Source: Hyphomicrobiales bacterium (lineage in GTDB: Bacteria > Pseudomonadota > Alphaproteobacteria > Rhizobiales > Xanthobacteraceae). From it: DNA of 35,820 nt. The position numbers and the translations under genes were made by a program. How positions within the stretch are numbered: the stretch's first letter is position 1; every line of letters begins with the position of its first letter. The stretch spans positions 1-35,820 of the forward strand of contig JAFKKM010000053.1 in assembly GCA_017305555.1 (NCBI GenBank), given 5' to 3'. Below are positions 6,875 through 14,981 of the stretch, in pieces. Below the pieces are notes generated by a model that made no database searches, was not told the DNA's origin, and saw only the letters and a list, made by a program, of their open reading frames with translations.

Positions 6875-8224
6875 ATGAGATCGTTGATCCCCGCAACGCT
6901 GATCCTCGCCGCCATGGCCTTGCCGGCCGCGGCGCAGCCGGCAGGCGTCAAGCCGAAACCGGTGGCAACCGTTGCGGTGCCGCCGGCGACGCAGACGCCG
7001 CTCGATACCCTCAAGGCGCTGTCGCAGGGCGCCCGCGAGGCGATCCAGTCGGACCTGGCGTGGATCGGCAAGTACAACGGCCTGATCAACGGCGACGCCA
7101 GCGAGCGGCTGGTGAACGCGATCAAGGCCTACCAGACCGGCCGCAAGAGCAAGCCGACCGGCGTGCTCAATCCGCAGGAGCGCGAACAGCTCGCAGCCGC
7201 CGCCAAGAAACTGCAAATCGCCGTGGGCTGGAAGCTGATCGGCGATCCCGGCACCGGAATGCGGACCGGCCTGCCGTCGAAACTCGTGCCGCAGCAGACC
7301 GCCGACGCCAACGGCACACGCTGGCGCGCGGCATCGGGCGCGGTCGAAATCGCACTGACGCGGCGCAAGCAGGCCGACGTCACCACCGACAAGCTCGCGG
7401 CCGAGGCGCGCGCGGCGGCCGACCGCAAGGTGACCTATTCGACCGTGAAGCCGGACTTCTTCGTGCTGTCAGGCACGGACGGAGCAAAGAACTTTTACCT
7501 GCGCGGCCAATTGCGCGGCGACGAAGTGCGCCTGCTCGCCATCCATTACGACGACGCCAGCAAGGCAACGATGGAGCCGGTGGTGATAGCAATGTCGAGC
7601 GCATTCAATCCGTTCCCGACCGGCGCGCAGGCGGTCGGCCCGCCGCCGCGCAAAGCGGTCGAATACGCCAGCGGCATCGTCATCAACAGTAAGGGCTTCA
7701 TCGTCACCGACCGCCAATCCGTCGAGGGCTGCAAGTCGATCGTCATTTCCGGCCACGGCAACGCCGACAAGGTCGCGGAAGACAAGACCCATGACCTTGC
7801 GCTGCTGCGCATCTACGGCACGCGCGATCTTGCGGCGCTCGCGCTCGGCAGCGGCGCGGCGGCGTCCAACGTGACGCTGACGGGCATCGCCGATCCGCAG
7901 GCGCAGGGCGGCGGCGCGGCCGTGACGAGCACCCACGCCGCCGTGACGCCGACCGGCACCAGCGGCGCATCGATGCTGACCCCGGTGCCCGGCATCGGCT
8001 TCTCCGGTGCGGCGGCATTCGATACCAGCGGGCGATTCGCCGGGGTCGCGCAATTGCGGCCGATCCAGTTGGCGGGCCCGGTGGCAGGCACCGCCGCGCC
8101 GCAAGCACTGCTGGCGCCGGCGGATCTCGTGCGCGATTTCCTCAAGAGCAACAACGTCGCGACCGACGGCTCCGCGAAGGACGCCAAGGCCGCGATGGTC
8201 CGCGTGATCTGCGTACGGAAGTAA
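6875..8224 (+). CDS. Exported peptidoglycan-binding-like protein with degenerate trypsin-like domain
   Basis: Probably periplasmic. A signal peptide covers residues 1-20 (MRSLIPATLILAAMALPAAA). Residues about 50-113 look like a peptidoglycan-binding-type helical domain (LAWIGKYNGLINGDAS, TGVLNPQEREQLAAAAKK). A central region of unknown fold follows (about 145-240). Residues about 262-425 align with the trypsin/DegP fold: SGIVINSKGFIVTDRQSVEGC, THDLALLRIYG (Asp307) and PGIGFSGAAAFDTSGRF (Ser377). Where active proteases have the catalytic His (TNAHVV), this protein has TDRQSV, so it is probably not a classical serine protease. The frame is open from 6797, but ATG 6875 places the signal peptide correctly. 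A scaffold or binding role is inference. Confidence 0.75.
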   Translation: MRSLIPATLILAAMALPAAAQPAGVKPKPVATVAVPPATQTPLDTLKALSQGAREAIQSDLAWIGKYNGLINGDASERLVNAIKAYQTGRKSKPTGVLNPQEREQLAAAAKKLQIAVGWKLIGDPGTGMRTGLPSKLVPQQTADANGTRWRAASGAVEIALTRRKQADVTTDKLAAEARAAADRKVTYSTVKPDFFVLSGTDGAKNFYLRGQLRGDEVRLLAIHYDDASKATMEPVVIAMSSAFNPFPTGAQAVGPPPRKAVEYASGIVINSKGFIVTDRQSVEGCKSIVISGHGNADKVAEDKTHDLALLRIYGTRDLAALALGSGAAASNVTLTGIADPQAQGGGAAVTSTHAAVTPTGTSGASMLTPVPGIGFSGAAAFDTSGRFAGVAQLRPIQLAGPVAGTAAPQALLAPADLVRDFLKSNNVATDGSAKDAKAAMVRVICVRK

Positions 8225-8240
8225 CGCACGCCATCCGCTT

Positions 8241-9056
8241 TCAGAGTTCGAACACCGCCGACACCGGGACGTGGTCGGACGGCCGCTCCCAGCCGCGCGC
8301 CTCGCGCAGGATGCTGAAATCGCGCACGCGCTCCCGTAGCGCCTGCGAGACCCAGATGTGATCGAGCCGGCGGCCGCGATCGGCGGCGGCCCAGTCGGCG
8401 GCGCGATAGCTCCACCACGTATAGACCTTCTCCGACGGCGGAATCCGTTCGCGCGCGATATCGAACCAGCCGCCATGGGCCTGCACGCCGAGCAGCTTCT
8501 CGGTCTCCACCGGCGTATGCGACACGATCTTGAGCAACTGCTTGTGCGACCAGACGTCATGCTCGTGCGGCGCGACGTTGAGATCGCCAACGAGGATGTG
8601 CCGCGCGTCACCATTGGGATGCAGCGGCGCGCAGTCGCGCATCTCGTCGAGGAATTTCAGCTTGTGATCGAACTTCGGATTGAGCGCGACATCGGGAATG
8701 TCGCCCCCCGCCGGCACGTAGAAGTTATGCAGCACGAGCGGCGCCTTGAGATCGGCCTTGGCGCCGATCGACACCGAGATGTGCCGCGAATCCAGTTTGT
8801 CGCAGAAGGTACGCACATCGGTCGAATCGAACGGCAGTTTCGAGATGATGGCGACGCCGTGATAACCCTTCTGCCCGTTCAGCGCGATGTGCTCATAACC
8901 AAGCCGCTTGAAGCGCTTCAGCGGAAACGCATCGTCCGGGCACTTGGTCTCTTGCAGGCACAGCACGTCCGGCTGCGTCGCCTTGATGAACTTGGCAACC
9001 AGCTCGATGCGCAGCCGCACCGAATTGATATTCCAGGTGGTGAGCTTGAACTGCAT
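8241..9056 (-). CDS. xthA: Exodeoxyribonuclease III (AP endonuclease, EEP family)
   Basis: Cleaves DNA 5' to abasic sites and removes 3' blocks in base-excision repair, in the cytoplasm. The 271 residues match E. coli ExoIII (268). Motifs are in order: TTWNINSVR (6-14), LQETKCP with metal-binding Glu36, NFYVPAGGD (111-119), VGDLNVAPHEHDV with Asp158/Asn160, LDHIWVS (231-237) and the C-terminal SDHVPV with catalytic Asp261-His262. The ATG is at 9056. The upstream gene on the same strand is lolA, separated by a family C palindrome that may end or weaken readthrough. It converges with the pseudo-protease gene, leaving only 16 bp. Confidence 0.93.
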   Translation of the reverse strand: MQFKLTTWNINSVRLRIELVAKFIKATQPDVLCLQETKCPDDAFPLKRFKRLGYEHIALNGQKGYHGVAIISKLPFDSTDVRTFCDKLDSRHISVSIGAKADLKAPLVLHNFYVPAGGDIPDVALNPKFDHKLKFLDEMRDCAPLHPNGDARHILVGDLNVAPHEHDVWSHKQLLKIVSHTPVETEKLLGVQAHGGWFDIARERIPPSEKVYTWWSYRAADWAAADRGRRLDHIWVSQALRERVRDFSILREARGWERPSDHVPVSAVFEL

Positions 9057-9080
9057 GGGTGATGGAGAGGATCACTGTTT

Positions 9081-9216
9081 CCCTTCTCCCCTTGTGGGAG
9101 AAGGTGGCGCGGACGAAGTCCGTGCCGGATGAGGGGGGTCGTTGATTAGGAGACCCTATCACCCCTCACCCACCTTCGCTATGCGAAGGCACCCTCTCCC
9201 ACAGGGGGAGAGGGAA
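9081..9216. repeat. Palindromic repeat, family C (CTTCTCCCC...GGGAGAAGG)
   Basis: Composite inverted repeat in the lolA-xthA gap. It has small hairpins at each end (CCTTCTCCCCTTGTGGGAGAAGG and the matching CCCTCTCCCACAGGGGGAGAGGG) plus an inner GACGAAGTC and CTTCGCTATGCGAAG. A full second copy in inverse order lies at 21491-21622, a partial one is nested at 17123-17162, and one is cut by the right edge at 35783. No coding content. Confidence 0.8.
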
Positions 9217-9224
9217 AGAAAACG

Positions 9225-10112
9225 CTACTGATGCGGCGTGGAGTAGTTGGTGTAGTCGATCTTGAACATCGACGGATCGGGTTTCTTGGTCGCGTCGAGA
9301 TTGTAGACTGCGACGGTGGTGTCGTAGCCCTGCGGGTCGGTGATGGTCCATTGCTTGAGCACGTTGTCCTTGACGCCGAACATCAGCATCAGGCGGCTGG
9401 TGCCGACCAGCGGGTTCTGCTCCTCGAGCGTGATGCTGATGTAAAGATCGTCGGCCGTGACGCCGACCACCTTGGTGTCACGCATCAGGTCGATGCGATC
9501 CGCCAGCAGAAAACGCAACGGCGTCTGCGACAGCGGATAGGCGTCTTGCGTCGCCAGCTTGCGGTCACGCACCACCACCGACTGCCCATCGGCGACGATC
9601 GAGATGTTGCTCGGCGCGTCGTATTCAAAACGGATCTTGCCCGGCTTCTGCATGTAGAAATCGCCGGTGGTGCGGCTGCCGTCCGGCCCGACCTGCACGA
9701 ATTGGCCGACCAGCGTTTGCAGCGACGACAGATAGGCGCTGACCTTGGCGGCCTCGGCGCGCTGCTTCGCATCGAAGCTGGTGAACAATCCGCCAGCCGC
9801 GCGCTTGCGCGGATCGGGAATGATCGGATTGGGCGGCGTGGTCACTGCGGGCGCGGGTTTACCGGCGGTCGGTTTGCCAGCCTGCGCCACCACGACATTG
9901 CCGTCATGCACGATCGGCGCCGGCTTCGGCAAGGGAATCTGCTCGGCGAACGCGGGAAGCGCCAGCAATCCTGATAGCGCGGTCGCGACAATCACGCGCC
10001 CGGCATACAATCGTGTCTTGAGGAAACCGCCCCGAACAATGCTTTCAAATAAGCCTTCAACGAAGCCTTGTTCAACGAAGCCTTGGGTGAGCCTTTTCGG
10101 ATGTCTGTGCAA
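9225..10112 (-). CDS. lolA: Outer-membrane lipoprotein carrier LolA family protein
   Basis: Periplasmic chaperone that carries lipoproteins from LolCDE to the outer membrane. The LolA fold is seen from about residue 115 on: AAKVSAYLSSLQTLVGQFVQ, TTGDFYMQKPGKIRFEYDAP, ADGQSVVVRDRKLATQDAYP, and the end NLDATKKPDPSMFKIDY. A signal peptide lies about residues 35-57 (ATALSGLLALPAFAEQ), then a Pro/Ala/Lys-rich linker (about 58-105) absent from E. coli LolA. No ATG precedes the signal peptide. The TTG at 10112 has AGGA upstream; alternatives are TTG near 10010 or GTG near 9995. Identity is firm, start uncertain. It lies between ftsK and xthA in a usual alphaproteobacterial order. Confidence 0.85.
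   Translation of the reverse strand: MHRHPKRLTQGFVEQGFVEGLFESIVRGGFLKTRLYAGRVIVATALSGLLALPAFAEQIPLPKPAPIVHDGNVVVAQAGKPTAGKPAPAVTTPPNPIIPDPRKRAAGGLFTSFDAKQRAEAAKVSAYLSSLQTLVGQFVQVGPDGSRTTGDFYMQKPGKIRFEYDAPSNISIVADGQSVVVRDRKLATQDAYPLSQTPLRFLLADRIDLMRDTKVVGVTADDLYISITLEEQNPLVGTSRLMLMFGVKDNVLKQWTITDPQGYDTTVAVYNLDATKKPDPSMFKIDYTNYSTPHQ
10056..10085. repeat. Perfect 15-bp tandem duplication near the lolA 5' end
   Basis: TTCAACGAAGCCTTG occurs twice back to back (10056-10070 and 10071-10085). Read in the lolA frame it adds the pentapeptide QGFVE/EGFVE-like unit in phase. If translation starts downstream of it, the repeat lies in the leader instead. Confidence 0.8.
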
Positions 10113-10180
10113 TGTCTCGTCCTGATGGGGCCGTCGTGAGGCTGGCGCTAATGCAAAGCTGTGGCGATTTCGCGACCCGG

Positions 10181-10230
10181 AGCGCGATCCCGAAAGGTGG
10201 ATACCTGTTTTCGCATAAGATCCCGCTCGA
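10181..10230. repeat. Intergenic repeat, family E (GATCCCGAAAGGTGGATACC-type)
   Basis: Short imperfect palindrome (GCGATCCCGAAAGGTGG then TTTTCGCATAAGATCCCGC) in the 138-bp gap between ftsK and lolA. It resembles the widespread rhizobial GATCCGAAAAGTGG...CCGGTTTTCGG repeat. A second, partial copy is at 14101-14146. Confidence 0.55.
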
Positions 10231-10250
10231 CTTGATATTCTTTCGGGCGC

Positions 10251-12746
10251 TTAGAAGGGGCTTTCCTCCTCCTGATCGATCAAAATCTCGCGCTTGCCGG
10301 CGTGATTGGCGGCACCGACGATACCTTCCAGCTCCATCCGCTCCATCAGCGAGGCGGCGCGGTTGTAGCCGATCTGCAAGCGACGCTGGATGTAGCTGGT
10401 GGAGGCCTTGCGGTCGCGCTTGACGATCGCCACCGCCTGCGAGAACAGATCGCCGCCGCCGTCGCCGCCCATGCCGGTGGAATCGAACACCGCGCCGTCC
10501 TCGCCTTCGGCCGGCTCTTCCGCGGTGACCGCCTCGAGATATTCCGGCTGACCCTGCGTCTTGAGGTGGCGCACCACCTTCTCGACTTCCTCATCGGATA
10601 CGAACGGGCCGTGGACACGCGAGACGCGGCCGCCGCCGGCCATGTAGAGCATGTCGCCCTGCCCGAGCAGTTGCTCGGCGCCCATCTCGCCAAGGATGGT
10701 GCGGCTATCGATCTTCGACGTGACCTGGAAGGAAATACGCGTCGGGAAGTTGGCCTTGATGGTGCCGGTGATGACGTCGACCGACGGCCGTTGCGTCGCG
10801 AGAATGACATGCAGGCCGGCGGCGCGCGCCATTTGCGCGAGGCGCTGCACCGCGCCTTCGATGTCCTTGCCGGCGACCATCATCAGGTCGGCCATTTCAT
10901 CGACGATGATGACGATGTAGGGCAGCGCGTCGAGGTCGAGCTTTTCTTCCTCGTAGATCGCCTTGCCGGTTTCCTTGTCGAAGCCGGTATGCACCGTGCG
11001 CGTGATCTCTTCGCCCTTGGCGCGCGCTTCAGCGAGCCGCGCGTTGAAGCCGTCGATGTTGCGCACGCCGAGCTTGGCCATCTTCTTGTAGCGCTCTTCC
11101 ATCTCGCGCACGGCCCACTTCAGCGCGACGACGGCCTTCTTCGGATCGGTCACCACCGGCGTCAGCAGATGCGGAATGCCGTCATAGACCGAGAGTTCGA
11201 GCATCTTCGGATCGACCATGATCAGGCGGCACTGATCCGGCCGCAGCCGGTAGACCAGCGACAGGATCATGGTGTTGATCGCCACCGACTTGCCGGAGCC
11301 GGTGGTACCGGCGATCAGCATATGCGGCGTGCGCGCCAGATCGATGATGATGGACTCGCCGCCGATGTTCTTGCCGAGGCACAGCGGAAGTTTCGCGGTG
11401 GATTCGATGGCTTCCTTCGCGGTGAGGATTTCGCGCAGATAAACCTTCTCGCGCTTGACGTTGGGCAGTTCGATGCCGATGGCGTTGCGGCCGGGCACCA
11501 CCGCGACGCGCGCCGATAGCGCGCTCATCGAACGCGCGATGTCATCAGCCAAACCGATGACGCGCGACGACTTGATGCCGGGCGCGGGCTCGAGTTCGTA
11601 TAGCGTGACGACGGGACCAGGACTTGCTTTCACGATCTCGCCGCGCACGCCAAAATCCTGCAACACGCCTTCCAGCGAGCGCGAGTTGTTTTCCAGTTCG
11701 GTCTTGCTGAGCGAGACGCGATCCGATGCCTTCGGCGAAGCCAGCACGTTGACGGAGGGCAGTTCGAATTCGACGTGCGCCTTGCGCGACGGCGCGCGCG
11801 ATGCGGCCTTCTTGCGCGGGGCGCGGGCGGCGGGCGGCGCCTCGTCCTCTTCCTCCTCGTCGTCTTCTTCCTCGTACTCTTCCTCTTCGTCGTCCTCGTA
11901 GGCTTCTTCCGCCTCGTCATGCGGCGCGATGGAGGGACTGGCGCCGCGGCCGTTGAGGGTCGGCTCATGCCGCTCGAAACGCGCGGCCGGTTGCCCCGAG
12001 CCGCTTGCCACCAACGAGCGATAGGCCGTGACCATCAGGCGGCCGAGCCGCGCCTTGGCGCTCATCAACGCGTGAACGACAAAGCCGAGCATCGCGGCGC
12101 GGCGGTCGTTTTCCGCCTCGTCGTCGTCGCTCAGCGGCGTTTCGTCCTCGTCGAACAGCGTGGCCTCTTCGCTCTCGCGCGCACCGAAGCCGGCGGCGAA
12201 GACGAAGGCCGCAAGCGTCGCGGCAAGATAGATCGTGCCGAACAGCAGCGAATAGACAAAGCCGAGCGGCCCCAGCACCAGCGCCGGCGCGCGCACCAGG
12301 CCGTCGCCGACCACGCCGCCGAGCCCGGTCGGCAGCGGCCACGCCGCGTTATGCGGCCAGCAACTGGCGAAGCCGGCGGCGAACACCGTGCACAGCACCC
12401 AGCAGCCGAGCCGCAGCGCCTCGCGGTCGAACGGCCGCCGCGTCAGCATCCGCCAGCCCCACACCGCGATCGGCAACAGCAGCATGATGGCGCCGAGGCC
12501 GAGGATCTGCATCAAGAGATCGGCGCCGATCGCGCCGGGATAGCCCATGATGTTGCGGATCGGCCGCGAGGTCGCATGGCTCAGCGAAGGGTCCTGCACC
12601 GACCAGGTGATCAGCGCCGCCGTCGTCGCCGCGACCAGCGCGATCAGGCCAAGCCCCGTCAACGCGCGCAACTGCCGCAGCAGCATGTCGCGGATCGAGG
12701 CCGGCAGATGCCCGACCAGGGGAATGACGCGTTCCATCGCCGGCAT
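10251..12746 (-). CDS. ftsK: DNA translocase FtsK (SpoIIIE family)
   Basis: Septum-anchored ATPase that pumps chromosome ends into daughter cells and activates dimer resolution at dif. The 831-residue protein has about four N-terminal membrane segments (roughly 28-50, 75-97, 112-130, 160-190), then a long linker (about 195-345) with very acidic runs of Glu/Asp followed by Lys/Arg/Ala-rich sequence. The RecA-like motor has Walker [10 protein letters not shown] (Lys about 486), Walker [15 protein letters not shown] and [12 protein letters not shown]. The C-terminal gamma winged helix is [25 protein letters not shown] at 12746; a second at 12737 is possible. The aminotransferase ends 18 bp upstream, so the two are probably co-transcribed. 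Confidence 0.95.
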   Translation of the reverse strand: MPAMERVIPLVGHLPASIRDMLLRQLRALTGLGLIALVAATTAALITWSVQDPSLSHATSRPIRNIMGYPGAIGADLLMQILGLGAIMLLLPIAVWGWRMLTRRPFDREALRLGCWVLCTVFAAGFASCWPHNAAWPLPTGLGGVVGDGLVRAPALVLGPLGFVYSLLFGTIYLAATLAAFVFAAGFGARESEEATLFDEDETPLSDDDEAENDRRAAMLGFVVHALMSAKARLGRLMVTAYRSLVASGSGQPAARFERHEPTLNGRGASPSIAPHDEAEEAYEDDEEEEYEEEDDEEEEDEAPPAARAPRKKAASRAPSRKAHVEFELPSVNVLASPKASDRVSLSKTELENNSRSLEGVLQDFGVRGEIVKASPGPVVTLYELEPAPGIKSSRVIGLADDIARSMSALSARVAVVPGRNAIGIELPNVKREKVYLREILTAKEAIESTAKLPLCLGKNIGGESIIIDLARTPHMLIAGTTGSGKSVAINTMILSLVYRLRPDQCRLIMVDPKMLELSVYDGIPHLLTPVVTDPKKAVVALKWAVREMEERYKKMAKLGVRNIDGFNARLAEARAKGEEITRTVHTGFDKETGKAIYEEEKLDLDALPYIVIIVDEMADLMMVAGKDIEGAVQRLAQMARAAGLHVILATQRPSVDVITGTIKANFPTRISFQVTSKIDSRTILGEMGAEQLLGQGDMLYMAGGGRVSRVHGPFVSDEEVEKVVRHLKTQGQPEYLEAVTAEEPAEGEDGAVFDSTGMGGDGGGDLFSQAVAIVKRDRKASTSYIQRRLQIGYNRAASLMERMELEGIVGAANHAGKREILIDQEEESPF

Positions 12747-12764
12747 ACTCTTGCGCCCCCGCGC

Positions 12765-13979
12765 TTAATCCAAAACCGCGACCAGCCGATGCAAGGCCTC
12801 GGCGGCCGTCTCACTGTCCTGCACCATCGCGACGCGGATGTAGCCCGCGCCGGGATTTGAGCCATCGGCCTGCGGCCGGGCGAGATAGCTGCCCGGAATC
12901 ACCCGCACGCCGCCGTCCTTGAAAAGTTTCACCGTCGCCGCCTCGTCGCCGCCGTAAGCAGAGACATCGAGCCACAGGCAGAAGCCGCCGGCCGGGCGGC
13001 TGTAACCGTAGCGGTTGCCGAGGATCTGATCGGCGAGATCGAACTTCAGCCGGTACAGCCTGCGGTTCTCCTCGACATGCGCCTCGTCGTTGTAGGCGGC
13101 GGCCGCGACGTGTTGCAGCGGCACCGGCACCTGCGGCGCGGCGACATTGCGCAACTCGTGAAACGCCGTGAGGAATTTCGGATCGCCGGCGACGAAGCCG
13201 ACACGCATCCCGGGCAGGTTCGAGCGCTTCGACAGCGACTGGAACACCGCGACGTTGGCGAAGTCCGGCCCCGCCGCTTCCAACATGCTGCCGGGCGCCA
13301 CCTGGGTGTAGATTTCCGAGTAGCATTCGTCGGCCAGGATCATGAACCCGTATTGCCGGGCGAGGCCGACCAGCCGGTCGCAATAGGCGCGCGAGGCCAC
13401 CGACCCCTGCGGGTTGGCCGGTGAGGCCAGATAGATCGCAACCGTCCGCGCCAGCGTCGCCGGATCGAGCGTGTCGAGATCGGGCAGAAAACCGTTGTCG
13501 CGCGTGGTCGGCATGAAAATCGGCTCGCAGCCCGCCGCCTGCGCGCCTGCGGCATAGGCCGGATAGAACGGATTCGGCAGCAGGATCGCGGGCGCCCCCT
13601 GCCGTGGCCCCACGAACCGCGCGGCGGTGATGGCGGCGAAGAACAGCCCCTCGCGGCTGCCGTTGAGCACCAGTACTTCGGTTTCCGGATCCACCGGATG
13701 CGCGAGCGCGTAGCGCCGGTCGAGCCAGTTCGCCGCTGCGGTACGGAACGGCAATATCCCCTTGGCGATCGGATAACGGCCAAAGTCATTGGTATATTGG
13801 GACAAAATCGATCCCACGAACGGCGGGATCGGGTGCCGCGGCTCGCCCAGCGACATCGCGATCAGCGGCTTGCCGGGCTCATGGGGCGCCAGCAGTTCCG
13901 CCAGCCGCGCGAACGGCGAACGTTGGCCGCCGGGAGCGGAAGCCGTCTGCGCCGCAGCGGATGTCGCGGAGATCACCAT
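12765..13979 (-). CDS. PLP-dependent class I/II aminotransferase (DapC-like)
   Basis: Transfers amino groups with pyridoxal phosphate in the cytoplasm. The 404-residue fold-type I enzyme shows NGSREGLFFAA (106-116, cofactor phosphate loop), LPNPFYPAYAAG (134-145), LASPANPQGSVAS (184-196), ILADECYSEIY (214-224) and the Schiff-base Lys251 in QSLSKRSNLPGMRVGF, with Arg258. The sequence style and its place next to ftsK match proteins annotated as succinyldiaminopimelate transaminase (DapC) in alphaproteobacteria, which would supply lysine and cell-wall precursors; the substrate is not proven here, so no symbol is given. Start ATG at 13979. ftsK begins 18 bp after its stop. Confidence 0.88.
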   Translation of the reverse strand: MVISATSAAAQTASAPGGQRSPFARLAELLAPHEPGKPLIAMSLGEPRHPIPPFVGSILSQYTNDFGRYPIAKGILPFRTAAANWLDRRYALAHPVDPETEVLVLNGSREGLFFAAITAARFVGPRQGAPAILLPNPFYPAYAAGAQAAGCEPIFMPTTRDNGFLPDLDTLDPATLARTVAIYLASPANPQGSVASRAYCDRLVGLARQYGFMILADECYSEIYTQVAPGSMLEAAGPDFANVAVFQSLSKRSNLPGMRVGFVAGDPKFLTAFHELRNVAAPQVPVPLQHVAAAAYNDEAHVEENRRLYRLKFDLADQILGNRYGYSRPAGGFCLWLDVSAYGGDEAATVKLFKDGGVRVIPGSYLARPQADGSNPGAGYIRVAMVQDSETAAEALHRLVAVLD

Positions 13980-14100
13980 CTTGAAACGCCAGCACTTTCT
14001 CGAAACCCGGCCACACCAAAACGAAGCATCCGTGGGTCGGACAGAAACGGATGCCTAACATAAGGACGCCGAGGTTAAGACGCGATTAACCATCGGGCCG

Positions 14101-14146
14101 AGCATGATCCGAAAAGTCGGAACAGGGTCCTGGATGGGGATCACGC
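14101..14146. repeat. Intergenic repeat, family E (partial)
   Basis: AGCATGATCCGAAAAGTCGG with a decayed right half ending GGGATCACGC. It lies between the aminotransferase and the toxin-antitoxin pair and explains why the vapB frame seems to extend upstream. Confidence 0.5.
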
Positions 14147-14182
14147 CCGCTTCAAAAGAGCGGTTCCGGCTGGACTTTCAGC

Positions 14183-14216
14183 GAAGTATTACCATATCCT
14201 CGAAAAGTATTACTTC
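14183..14216 (+). promoter_or_regulatory. Operator-like repeat upstream of vapB
   Basis: The 9-bp word AAGTATTAC occurs at 14184-14192 and 14205-14213, 21 bp apart (two helical turns), and the outer ends GAAGTA (14183) and TACTTC (ending 14216) are inverted. It lies 10 bp before the antitoxin start. VapBC complexes typically autoregulate by binding such paired repeats; that use here is inferred. Confidence 0.6.
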
Positions 14217-14226
14217 GGAGGCAGCG

Positions 14227-14457
14227 ATGGCCACCACCGTCACGCAAAAGGGTCAGGTGACGATCCCGAAGCCGATCCGCGACCATCTCGGCATCAAGCC
14301 CGGCAGCAAAGTCGAATTCCGACGCGCCGCCGACGGGAGCATTGTGTTTGAGCGCGCCGACGGACAGAAATCGTCGAGCCGGTTCGCCGATCTGGTTGGG
14401 AGCGCGGGACCGGGTCTCTCCACCGATGAAATCATGGCCATGACACGCGGAGAGTGA
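14227..14457 (+). CDS. vapB: AbrB/MazE-type antitoxin (VapB)
   Basis: Small 76-residue protein with the swapped-hairpin AbrB DNA-binding domain at its N-terminus: MATTVTQKGQVTIPKPIRDH (1-20), then GIKPGSKVEFRRAADGSIVFER. The C-terminal tail (about 47-76) would bind and inhibit the toxin. The ATG at 14227 has GGAGG six bases upstream; the frame's longer upstream extension covers repeat and operator DNA and is rejected. The toxin gene starts 5 bp after the stop, so the pair is translated together. Family and context agree; cognate toxin pairing is inferred from adjacency. Confidence 0.88.
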   Translation: MATTVTQKGQVTIPKPIRDHLGIKPGSKVEFRRAADGSIVFERADGQKSSSRFADLVGSAGPGLSTDEIMAMTRGE

Positions 14458-14461
14458 CCGC

Positions 14462-14869
14462 GTGACGCTGGTGGACTCGAATATCCTGCTCGATCTTGTC
14501 AGCAAGGATTCGAACTGGTGGCAGTGGTCGCTCGGCCAACTCGAAACGTTGGCGCAAGCCGGCCCGCTGATCATCAACGACATCATCTATACCGAAACTT
14601 CCATTCGCTATCGCACGATTGAGGAAGTTGACGCGATGCTGGCGACGGCCGGCGTAACATTGGTGCCGATCTCTCCGGCCGCGCTATTTCGGGCCGGCAA
14701 GGCATTCGTGCAATATCGGAAAGCTGGCGGCGTGCGCACCAGCGTACTGCCGGACTTCTTCATCGGCGCTCATGCCGAGGTCGAGCGGCTGCCGCTTTTG
14801 ACCCGCGATGCACGGCGCTACCGCAGCTATTTTCCCGACGTGACGCTGATCGCGCCGGATGAGGTTTAG
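14462..14869 (+). CDS. vapC: PIN-domain ribonuclease toxin (VapC)
   Basis: 135-residue PIN-domain protein, a Mg-dependent RNase that usually cuts tRNA or rRNA when the antitoxin is degraded. The acidic active-site residues are in place: Asp5 in LVDSNILLDL, Glu45 in IIYTETSI, Asp98 in SVLPDFFIGAHAE and Asp116 in LLTRDARRY, so it looks catalytically intact. The start is GTG at 14462, directly after the antitoxin stop at 14457. A family A palindrome follows from 14884. RNA target unknown. Confidence 0.9.
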   Translation: MTLVDSNILLDLVSKDSNWWQWSLGQLETLAQAGPLIINDIIYTETSIRYRTIEEVDAMLATAGVTLVPISPAALFRAGKAFVQYRKAGGVRTSVLPDFFIGAHAEVERLPLLTRDARRYRSYFPDVTLIAPDEV

Positions 14870-14883
14870 CATCAGCCTATCCC

Positions 14884-14966
14884 GTCATTGCGAGGAGCAA
14901 TAGCGACGAAGCAATCCAGTTCTTGCTTTATGGCGTTCTGGATTGCTTCGCTTCGCTCGCAATGAC
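14884..14966. repeat. Palindromic repeat, family A, copy 1 (GTCATTGCGAGGAGC...GCAATGAC)
   Basis: 83-bp inverted repeat: left arm GTCATTGCGAGGAGC then GACGAAGCAATCCAG, short spacer, right arm CTGGATTGCTTCGC then GCTCGCAATGAC. The left arm carries about 6 extra bases. Convergent vapC and the monooxygenase flank it, so it may terminate both. Other copies: 17083, 28193, 31798, 33234. Confidence 0.9.
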
Positions 14967-14981
14967 GGACTTAAACTTTGT

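Noticed and set aside
10302-11519. 405-residue plus-strand frame inside ftsK
   Set aside because: Antisense to the conserved FtsK motor; composition typical of antisense GC-rich DNA.
14104-14226. N-terminal extension of VapB
   Set aside because: Covers a family E repeat and the operator-like repeat; ATG 14227 has the ribosome site and the family N-terminus.
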